Assembly: GCF_001949145.1 (NCBI RefSeq)
Contig: NW_019091427.1
Span: 489,729-553,728, forward strand
Direction of reading: 5' to 3'
Source: Acanthaster planci
Taxonomy: Eukaryota; Echinodermata; Asteroidea; Valvatida; Acanthasteridae
Length of the DNA stretch: 64,000 nt
Part shown: one piece after another, positions 16,927-26,953 of the stretch
Numbering within the stretch: the first letter of the stretch is position 1
How the letters are laid out: every line of letters starts with the position of its first letter
Notes under the pieces: generated by a model
The model's input: only the letters and a program-made list of their open reading frames with translations
Told to the model about the DNA's origin: nothing
The model's database searches: none
Made by a program: the position numbers and the translations under genes

Positions 16927-19900
16927 TTACAGATTCTTTTCCTCCTCTAAGTTCACCATCTGGGTGCTGACGTCCCATAATTTCTTGGCCACCGCTGTGT
17001 CGTTGGATTCCACTGAGCTCTCTGTCTCTTTGCAGTCCCGGTAGTAGCCGCCCGTTTTCCCTGCCGGGGAGAAAAACAAAGATTCCTTCAGACTGTCGTG
17101 ACAAGATGCTCAAGAATTCTGTAGGCACGGAAACTATTTTGTCCATTGGAAATGGGAGTCTGGTCGACTAGTGCAGTCACAGTATGAGCTGGTTTGTGCT
17201 TAAGACCACAAAATAATTGTCCTAGAAACCCCTCACTTAATGGACTATTATACATTTCAGTCAACAGAGGGTCGTTATGTGGATGAGGCATCTCTTCTTT
17301 CCACACCATCGACCATCTGACGTATTTTGTTTGGTCACTCAGTAATTCACATCTCAGACAAAACATTACTCACAGATGACCAGTTTGTTAATGGTCACTT
17401 CCCATTTCTGCCATTCTGGATATCTGATATAAAGGCCAGTCCATACTTCGGCCAACATGATATTGACGTCAAGAAATATCTGCAGCAAAATTTGCTCCAA
17501 GTTCAACTTTTTCAAATGCACAGCACAAGTATTTGCTTTGATTGTGCCATTTTGCATTTGTGTTTGAACCAGCCTGAACGCTGCATGGGAATCTGTTGTC
17601 AAGAGCTAGGTCAATGTCTTCACTCCGTTAGAAATACGTGGGGAGGCGCTGACAGCAGATCATCACCTACCTTTCAAACTCGGGTCGGTGCCGGCGTGAT
17701 AGACACACTCCCCTCCCTGGTCTTCCGTCCTGGTAACTCCCTTCAATTTGAGCATCGGCGACAGGACGTTGGCCATCATAAACCTCGTCATGGCGCTCTC
17801 GTTCCGGTTCAGCCCAGTCGATGGGATAAACCCTGGGAAGAGGGAAGATTGCGGAAAAAGAGCTGTGACAGACCGACTTGTCCGACAGCTGCCATTCTGT
17901 AGGATATCCTGAGGGCAAGGAAGGGGTGGCCTATTTCCTCCAGTTTTCTTTACCCTTTCTTTTAAAGGATTGTTTTAACTGGACAGATTTTAGTCCCCGA
18001 CCAAATCCAATAATTGACCCAACATACTACTTTCGGAAATATATGTTGAAAACAGACATTCCGGGATGTATATTATGTTAAGAATTTGAGTTTGACTGAC
18101 ATTTTTTACATAATAACAATAAATGAAACAATGACTACGCTTTATAAAAAGGTCAAGATTTTCACTCATGAGCTCAATTTATCAGACAATTACTTGATAC
18201 AGCCTCATTAACTTATTCCTGCTTACGATGTACTGGGGCGTGTTTACAATCTGCCTTTATCCCTGGTGGATACTAAGGCCCTGTCCAAATAAGCCATCTT
18301 TTACAACTGGCACACCACTCTGAATGGCTATAGCTATACAAAAGAAAGTCCCATTTACAACACAGAGTCAGTCAATACCTACCTGGGCAGAGGGCTCTGA
18401 CTCTGACCCTTGACCCTGCTAGTCTCCTCACAAGCTCCTTGTCAGAGACCACATTGGCCAGCACAACCTCAGTCAATACTTACCTGGGCAGAGTGCATTG
18501 ACTGTAACCCCTGACTCTCCAAGTCTCCTAGCAAGTTCCTTGGTAAAGAGCACATTGGCCAGTTTGGAGTTCTTGTATGCCAGCTCGCCGTTGAACGAAC
18601 CCTCCAGGAGTTGCAGATTGTCAAAGTCCAGGTGGGCACTTGGCCCTATAGATAACACAGAAGGCGACCCTGAAAACTGAATCATTTACTTCAACAGATG
18701 AACATTGTATTGTGAGGGTTTACAGCAGGACTTTTCTCCTCTAGCAGATGGATCATTCCATGAGGTTGGGGCACAATTTGTGACAGTGTCCTTGTTACAT
18801 GGGTAACTTTTACCACCTGTCATGACCTGTAGAGTAGGTCATTTACTCTGTAAGAATAACACACACCTCTGTATTCAGCCTTGCAAGATGTATAACAATG
18901 TCAATTTGGAATCCACATGCAGGGAAATAGCTGTTCAGTTTTACGGAACCCATGTGACAATTGACACCGTCACGAATTGTGCCCCAACCTCATGGAATGA
19001 CCCAGATACTTTAAAATCCACAAAGTAAAGTCATTATCATTTCACAGGTGGTTTTAAGAGAAATTTAACATTAAGGTGTACAGAATTCTAATTGATCCGA
19101 TTAAGCTTTAAAAAACTGTTTTTGAGGGATGCTTTTTCTTCACGACACACTGCTCAAACATGTTGATTAAATGAAACACTCTGGTAAGTGTGCAGGCTAC
19201 ACAAACCACCCAGCACATATCTAGCTTACAGTATAAGTTAAAAAGATATAAATGATACCCACCTCGCATGCCTCCACCGTCTGGATCATGGAGGGAGGAT
19301 GTTGTCATGACGATGCGAGCTTCGCCGGCTTCTGATGCAGTCTTCTTCAGGTCATCCAACAGTAGCAAGGTCAACAGGAAATGACCTGCGTGGATGAGGT
19401 TAAAGTGTAAAGGTCAAAAAAGAAACATGAATATTCAGACTTTCAAAAGTTGGTGTAGCAAAATGCTTCCCTCCACAAAAGGCAAGCTTTACACTCAAAT
19501 GACATGATGCTTGAAACTTGATTTCTGCAACTTTTATTGTTACATGGGTTCCGTAAAAATGAACAGCTATTTCCCTGCATGTGTTTTCCAAATTGACATT
19601 GTTATATATCTGACAAGGTTGAATACAGAGGTGTGTGTTATTTTCACAGAGTAAATGACCTACTCTACAGGTCATGACAGGTGGTAAAAGTTACCCATGT
19701 AACAGGGACACCATCACAAATTCTGCCCCAACCTGATGGAATGACCAAAATGGAAACAATACCACAATTTTGGAGGGCAAAGTGGCCTGGGGTCAGGGTC
19801 TGTGACTAGGGAACACAGGGTCAGGGGTTCGAATCCAGCCCCTCAGCATAGGGTGTGCTCTAGGGCACGCCACTTCACCCTGCTGACAGCTTTAACTCTG

Positions 19901-22466
19901 CTCAGAAGTATAAATGAGTTACAGCTGGAGAATGATCTGCAACGGACTCCTATAACATCCATGGAAGGAATGGGAATACGCACAGTTATTTCATGCAACC
20001 CAACGAGCCTCAGTGCATCGGGACAGAATTGCTTTGACACCCCAGTTTAAAATCACAAAACAGCTACAAAAAAAGGAATGCAAATTGGGGAAAAAAGTTA
20101 CCCAGGTGGTTGATTCCAAAAGTGACTTCGAAGCCATCTTCCGTCTTGAATGGTCCCTTGCCGTTACGGAAACCTGAGGTCATGCCGGCGTTGTTGCACA
20201 GGACGTGCAAGGGCTTGGCTGCGGTGTGGAATTCGTCCACAAACTGGCGTACCGACTTCAGGGAAGCAAGGTCAAGCTATCGATTCAAAGTCAATGAGCC
20301 ACTTGAATGAAGCACCAAGTGTCATATATTTTCAGAGGCCCGTGTAAAGAGAAAGTGGCTTGGCTCTGTTTTCCTTGTTCAAACAAAAATTTCTTCCAAA
20401 ATGTCCACATGGATTTTGAAGGATCCTGGAGGGTTAGGGTTTATTAAAAAACAAGCCTCAATCCTCCCACACAAAAATGAACAAAGAAATCAACTGGAGC
20501 CAGATATGCAGCCTCTGAACACTGTACCCCCATACATGTACAACCAACTGCGCTTGGTCGATATCCTTGCTAAGGGGGTGCAAGTCAGAAGCCATGAAAC
20601 ACAGAACAGAGCCAGGGATCATGCCCTAAGATCACGATACAAGCATTGGCAGTATAACTTGGAATGATAAGTTGTAGCGGAATACATTTGTTAACAAAGG
20701 AGACAGATGCAAAACACATTTTACCCTCCCAAGTTGTACATGTAGGGGCATTTTCAAGCAAGGACATTGGTAAACAGAAAGACAGTTTTGCACGGTATCC
20801 AGGATTTACATTGCATATAGGTCACTGAGGAAAGTGGACTGGTGGACTAGTATCCAAAGTCTCCACCTAAATGCTTGTTTTAATAGTCTGTGCCCATACC
20901 TTCATGAAGGCCAGCTTTGCATCTGGGCTGGCTCTTTTGATGCCACTGATCGCATCCTCTGCTTTGGTCTGGTCTCGACAGGCCATGATGACCTCGTAGC
21001 CGGCCGCTGCATATTTTTCTGTGGCCTTCAAGCCCACGCCTCCATTTGCTCCAGTTATAATGCACACTAAATGACAAGTCAAATCAAAGCGTCCAGTTTG
21101 AATATCTTTACTTCTCTGGATGAAGGGGAGGCGTGGATGTTGGGGACTCTCTCGTTTTTCAGACAATTTGATGAGCTGATAGCGAGACTCTACAAACAAT
21201 CCAATAAGTCTGGCTACAATGGGCAGTGATATAGGCATCTCTTGACCTGTTTCATCTCAACTGTGTCCACTGACCCAGCTTTCTCCAACGTCAACCTGGG
21301 CGAGGCTCAACATTGTTGATGAAGTTGGGTATACCCAACTACTTATTCAGCAGAATTGAAAATGAAAAGGACGCAATTACGGTACATGCACTCAATATTG
21401 CTAGAATTGTGCTGTCACCAGTTTTTAAAAAGTCTGTACATGTTTTATGCCATGGTTGGGGTGACTACATGTAAATTGTTGTTCCAAGGAAGACTTATTA
21501 TTGAAAGTTTTTGTAGATTCCATACAATCCTTGTGAGGACACTGTGAGGTAAGCACAAAATAATAGCCAAGTGATGGTGTTTCCTTAAGTTAACCTTGCT
21601 TTACTCGTCCACTGCCCTCTCTATGCAAGGGAAGGACGCCAGTGAAGGCTAATTTGAGCTGAGCTCTCATTGGATATAACTCAGCAGGTGACCAGAGGAC
21701 TTGGATGGGCTTAACAGTTTACTGCACGGCGGGTGCATCTGCACATAACTTACATCCGTTACATAAACCTCTGAATTGATTTCTCCTAACAAAGGAAGCT
21801 ACCGTGGGGTTCCTGCCCCATAATTCTAGCTGTACAGGCATTCTAGGCCTTGGTATAGCTATTAAGCCACTGTGCGTAGTGGGCGGGGCTTACTGGATCG
21901 GTCATTCAAGGAAGAAATTTGCAAAAACTGGGGACGGATGAAACAAAAACAAGGGCTGGGGACACAATATGATGCAACATAACCTCATATAAGACCCACA
22001 ACATGCTGGTGTGATGTTTCCCCTATGATGTCTAGCCAACTTTATGAAACAGATAATGCAGTACCCCACAACTCACGAGAGCCCCAGACCCAGCGGCAGT
22101 AGTGCCATGACGAACCTGGTTGTTCAAGCCTTCTGGGCTAGGACCGAGTATGAGGCCACTGCCAGTGGCCTGAGGCCTATTACTTTTTAGATTATTAGGC
22201 CTAGCCCTGGAACAATCAGGACTACCGTCAGTGCCAATGTTACCTCTGTGTGATGTTAGTAACTGCATGGTAGTCCTGTAGCCTGGCCTAAAATTGAATA
22301 ATCAGGCCTAGGCCTTCTACTTAATTCCAGAGAAAACTTGACTTGCATTGTTACAATTGCGAATTGGACTAGACTGTCTTGACAGCCAGCCCGTTTGTGA
22401 TTGTATGAACATACCTTTACAGCCCTTGTTCGCTGAAGCTTCAGTTTCTTCACTCGGTTCTGCCAT
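16927..22466 (-). CDS. Short-chain dehydrogenase/reductase, retinol-dehydrogenase-like, tandem copy B
   Basis: This complete paralogue of copy A encodes about 324 residues. Coding exons in order are 22466-22415, 21066-20900, 20276-20102, 19385-19263, 18645-18484, 17832-17671 and 17060-16927. Exon sizes equal those of copy A except exon 4, which is one codon shorter (DPDGGG against DPDSIKG). Visible motifs are [21 protein letters not shown], the serine segment in VMTTSS, catalytic YKNSK, and NALCPG joined to GFIPSTGL. The glycine loop has Gly where copy A has Arg. No transmembrane anchor is seen. The ATG at 22466-22464 is supported because exon 1 has the same 52-nt length and the same AAAG|GT donor as copy A. 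All splice sites are canonical and no stop is present, so it looks functional. The substrate is unknown. Confidence 0.92.
18383..18466 (-). pseudogene. Tandem duplicate of the 3' half of SDR exon 5 (copy B), still open
   Basis: This copy of the end of exon 5 lies 101 bp downstream of the real one. It reads [16 protein letters not shown] and ends ALCPG at a GTAGGT donor. Even the intron bases after the donor (GTAGGTATTGACTGA) resemble those after the true donor (GTAAGTATTGACTGA). It lacks the YxxxK motif and a usable in-phase acceptor, and reading through from exon 5 hits a stop two codons after the donor. It is probably a non-functional pseudo-exon. Confidence 0.8.
18750..19002. mobile_element. 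MITE of about 253 bp with long terminal inverted repeats
   Basis: The ends are reverse complements: GGTCATTCCATGAGGTTGG (right, reversed) against GGATCATTCCATGAGGTTGG (left), continuing through a GTGACAGTGTC-like block and a second block around ACATGGG. It lies in the intron between exon 5 and exon 4 of SDR copy B. A related element in opposite orientation lies at 19537-19746, on the other side of exon 4. Confidence 0.8.
19537..19746. mobile_element. Second copy of the 18750-19002 MITE, inverted and lacking one terminus
   Basis: The reverse complement matches 18750-18965 closely through the segments GGTCATTCCATCAGGTTGG, GTTACATGGGTAACTTTTAC and GACCTGTAGAGTAGGTCATT. The left 40 bases expected from the other copy are missing. 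It lies in the intron between exons 4 and 3 of SDR copy B. Confidence 0.8.
19780..20047 (+). repeat. SINE-like element with tRNA-type B-box (family 2)
   Basis: GGGGTTCGAATCCAGCCCC at about 19823-19841 is a good RNA polymerase III B-box context, preceded at suitable spacing by a TGGCCTGGGG A-box-like segment. The remaining sequence to about 20047 is a plausible non-tRNA tail, but its end is not certain. It lies in an SDR copy B intron. Confidence 0.45.
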
Positions 22467-25289
22467 TGTCATATATCACTTCAGTCAATGTACCGTGAAA
22501 ACATTAACAACATATCGAGAAATAATGCCAGAAACGATCAGACTCTTCGACTTTTTGACGTCGTGGGATGCTGCCGAGGGGCCGGTACCGATATAGTAAT
22601 AAGTATTATTATGCGTAGCGCTTTTGTGAAGCGCCCTCTGTGTATAAATGTATACATCAGGTGCATGTGATGTGAGGCGACAAATCCGAGGAGAGCTTTC
22701 GGCCTCGGCTAAAAAAACATAACAAACTTTTTTTTTGGGGGGGGGGGAAATTTGGAATAGACCTACATACAAATTGTTCTCAGAAATTACGGATTGAGTG
22801 CTTATATAAGTAAGTGTCCTGAATAATAAACGAGATTCTTTAACCTTTCACTGCAATCAGTCGAATTTGGTGATGAAAATAATTTGAAACAAACGTGTCC
22901 CTTAAAAGGTTTCGGGGCAATGAATAACATCTTAGAGTGATGAACACTGCAAAGTTGTGATAGTTAACCTCTTTTGTACGATAATCAAATAAAATATTTT
23001 GCATCAATTTTAGATAATTTTATTTCCAAGAGTTTTGCCGGTAGGCGTGTGACGGTGAAACAACAAATCGAGCATTTTATCTTCATTTTTTAACACTGGT
23101 GATCTGTTGGTACTCCATGCTGCCGACTCGATTTGGCAGACTGAAACAGCCGAGTTAGTGATAGTACTTTGTGAAATGAAATCTAACGAGGAGTACAATT
23201 ACAATAAAACAACGAAAATGTAGTTTTTATTATTCTGTTTATTGTCCCATTGTTTCAAGATCAAAGTCTCATCGAAGCCAAATGATCATCAAAATTGCCA
23301 CACAAATACAAACTAAATACTCAAAGAATCCTGCCTCACCATCCGGGCGAGCACTACTACAGTAGTAATGTCAAAAGAGCCAACGGCCATGTTTGGAGGC
23401 GGAAATGAAAAAAAGACTCAGGGCTATGGGGATCTCAGCGCCCGTCTTCCGTATCCTCTTTAATTATTGGTTTAGGGGGTTGGTTCAATCGTGACAAAGG
23501 GTTATTTTTCTGGGATAGAATACCGGCCTGCAAATTTCACACAACCTATGGATTTTTCCCCGTGGAAAGACTGACATGCACATGAAGGGCAGCTTCGTCG
23601 TCCTTTGAATCGCCCGTGCTCATACACATAGGCTATAGATCCATCTACGAGCGAAGTCCCAATCCCACTATAAAGACTGCCCCCATCCAACTCTGGGTCT
23701 TTCAACCAATCACAATGGTTTATGTCCAACGCGCACGTGCATCGGTACGTCCTTGTGCTCAGTGGGTGGGGCCAAACGGATCAAGTGTAGTGACTTTCGT
23801 TTCTATTTTTGTGGAACTGAAATACTCTCCTGCCCCTCAAAATTATGGTATGTAGGTTTGGTACACTTTTCTACGGCAAAAATACCAAGGAAATGCTTTT
23901 AAAAACTTGCTTTGGAAATCCGGGTAAAAACTACTTACAGCAACGGTAAAGGATCTGAGACAGACATGGTGATAAAGTATTATTCATTACTAAAACCTTG
24001 AAAATAATAACTCATCATTTCAAAGGCAAGATTTGATCACATATAGTGCATCTCTCTCATTTTCTTCCTTTTCTGTCTTCAAAACATAAAACCCAACTGG
24101 AAGATTTGAAGAAAGACCCATTACATACCATCCAATTTAACAATTACACACAATTCTGTCTTGATGAAAGTTCTTTAAATATATTATATTTATATATTTA
24201 AGTCACAATTTGAGGCAGACTAGACTAATTATTCATAAACAATTTGAATACTGAAAGACATTCTGTTTCTTTTTTTTATCGATTTCCGAAAACCAGATTT
24301 TAAAAATAAATACTGATAAAACATTTTTATAACTCCATCTGGCGGGATATTCTTGCCAAATTTGGGTACTTCATTTCTTAATGCTCAAAAACTGTGGCAA
24401 GTCATTTAGATCAGGCAGTCGACAAAATTTATTTTGCCAGTATCCGAAGCACATGTTTTTTCAAGAAAAAAAAGGGGGGTTCTTCAAGAATAAATATTTC
24501 TACAGTTACCTTTCAGCATTTTAGTTTCCACGTGTTGACAAACTCTGAAATTAGGAAGACTCCCTCTCCCTATAAAAATAAAACACGAAGAGCCAGAAAT
24601 GGCAAAAAGTAAAGGCAAAAACAATTTCAGAATTGGTTCACAATTTGGACAATGACAATCATGATGCATAATGATGTTACAATCTTCATAAACTGTACAT
24701 TGGTAGTATAAAACATGAAATACATCAAACACAAATGAAATGAACAATTTTTTTACAGATATACACATACATATATATGTATACTTATATACATATAATT
24801 GCAAAATACACAATCCATTGCAATCTGAAATGATAAAAAAATGAACCAAATTTTCACAAAGCTGCTGAGTGCAGAAAGTCTTACTCTGCAAGACACTGTC
24901 ACAAATATGTAAAAACAAAACCTCAACAAACACAACTGTGACATTGCCAAAAAAAGCCTGTCTGAATCAACTCAACTTTCAATGGTTTCAAGAGTTATGG
25001 CTTTTCAAATTGCTGAGCAAGTTTTCTGCATATAGCAGCTTAGTGGAATTTGCCTAAGTCTGTGATGGGTTTCTTGTTCAGGCTATGCTCGAGTTCATTA
25101 CTCATGTTAACACAAGTATACTCCTGAGTACACAAACGGCAGGAGTATAACCCACAGGTGAGCAAGAAAGTACTCTCAATCAGATTGGAAGTATACTCTT
25201 GTATCAAGTGATCATTGAAAGATGACAGAAAGGTACACTTTCTCCATGATCTGATTCCGAGAGTAACGTGCAAGGAATAATTTGCTGCA

Positions 25290-25540
25290 GGGATACTCTG
25301 CAAATTTGGGGTCAAAGTTTTCCTGTGTATCTGTCACATCAGCCAAATGATTTTGCAAGTTTAAAACACAATCTTTAACTTCTAACAGGGATTAAGTAAT
25401 GCATATTAGCTGCTACACAATTAAAACAGTTTGGAGTTCACTTTCGTGATGTTTCTGTATCAAATTCCACGGGTCAGGCGTAATGGGAACACCACAACTG
25501 TTACACCTGTGGACCCCAAACTTACAGAGTGACCCCTGCA
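25290..25540. repeat. Diverged relative of the 34086-34314 palindromic element
   Basis: CTGTCACATC, ATGATTTTGCAAGTT, a CACA-TTCTAACTTCTAA-like stretch and a TCACTTTCGTGATGTTTCTGTATCAA segment occur in the same order as in 34130-34240, and GGACCCC follows. The terminal inverted repeats are hard to recognise here. Confidence 0.4.
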
Positions 25541-25750
25541 GCCCCAAGCTTTGAGAGTAACAGAAGTGCACGCGGCCGATGCTGTCTTGTAGCACGGCAC
25601 TATCTGTAGCTTCTACCTTTTTTGCCCTTTTTTTTTCCCGCTTTGCTCTCTGTAAAACACCAATTTCGCTCCAATATGGCTGGTATCAGCAGAATCAGTA
25701 ATGTGGGTTTTCTTTGTGCAAGAGTAGATCCAGAACTGTATTCTGGGGGG

Positions 25751-25772
25751 NNNNNNNNNNNNNNNNNNNNNN
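25751..25772. other. Assembly gap, 22 N
   Basis: A run of 22 undetermined bases follows directly after a poly-G tract and precedes a poly-A tract. Low-complexity sequence is the likely cause. Confidence 0.99.
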
Positions 25773-26953
25773 GGAAGTTGTCAAAAAAAAAAAACCAAGA
25801 GAATTTCTGTATATAATTTGTAGGCTCTTTTTCAGGTGTGAGGCTACATTTGGGCAGCTTTTTACACACTTTGGGAAACTGGGAGAATGAGGAATGAAAT
25901 ACTCCCCCCCAAAACACTGTTCTTGTTACGCTGAAAAATTCAACAGAGTTGGCTCTTTTTCGAGGCCACTCCCCACCCCTCACCTGGTCTCCCCACCCCT
26001 CACCTAGTCCCTCCACCGTCACACCTCCGCATCAACCTGCCTGTGGTTTAACCCTGGGCAGACCAAGCTGCAGGCAGGACTCTGATTTCCTTTGAATGCT
26101 GCTTGCACTGTCAAAAAAACTTTAGCCTGTTGCAAGGAATCGGCACATAAGTGAGGCTCTAGTTGTGGAACAAAGACTCCTTTGTATTTGTTGACATGCT
26201 GGGCATAACCGGCAGTCAAGTGTGCTAATCCAGCCTCAATATCACTCCAATCATGGAAGGGGCTCATTTGGGTGGCTATCTTAGAATCAAGTGATTTCAC
26301 TAGGAGGTAAAACATTATTATCCATTGGCACCCTTGGAGAAAATGGGACTTCTCAGATTGCGAACAAGCACCACTGTGGTTTCCTCATCCTGGACAATTT
26401 TTTTCCCTATCGTGATCTGCATATTGCTAATGCTATTGTATACCTAATGACGTCAACTTTTTTATCCTTCTGTCAGAAAGTGGTTTTTACTAAGGCTCTC
26501 TCTTGATTGGTCCCACTGGCAAATGAACAGCTTGCCTGCCAAACAGCATCCAGTCATTGTCGTCCTGTACAAATTACAGCTCTTGTTTTTCCCGGGGAGT
26601 CCACTCAACAAGTTATATTTCCTGCCCTTTCACTAGCCATGCACTCTATGTCCATCTTGGTGAGTACCAGCACTACATATACCATTCACCTTTCCTTTTC
26701 TTCCAGCATGTAGAATAAAGGTTGGTGGTGAGGGGTACACGGAAACATGCCTCCCCCCCCAAAAAAATATGGAAAGCACTTCAGAGTGTCAAAGGAGGAG
26801 TGGCAATATATCTCTTCAGTTATGCATACAAAAAAGTTTTTGTAGTCGGGTCCCTCATCTGGACCCTTGTCATGCCGTCTTGTCAAAGTCTTCATCTTCC
26901 TCGGCCACAACGGTCTGGAGGGGAATCCATTGTGGCGTCTGGTTCTCCTGGCG

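Larger units (their letters stand above)
22467..26953. other. Intergenic DNA: SDR copy B 5' flank and probable GABBR1 3' UTR
   Basis: No coding exon is seen. About 22700-23330 matches the 5' flank of copy A. The stretch 24240-25050 is very AT-rich with an ATAYA microsatellite near 24764-24800. The part nearest 26953 must include the GABBR1 3' UTR, but its end cannot be fixed. A diverged palindromic-element relative is at about 25290-25540 and a 22-N gap at 25751-25772. Confidence 0.6.

Noticed and set aside
17327-17902. 191-codon plus-strand open frame
   Set aside because: It overlaps exon 6 of SDR copy B on the opposite strand, and its translation has no family features. It is a shadow.
18383-18466. 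Alternative (mutually exclusive) exon 5 of SDR copy B
   Set aside because: It has no in-phase acceptor, lacks the catalytic YxxxK, and the preceding interval is only about 16 bases, too short for an intron. Treated as a pseudo-exon.
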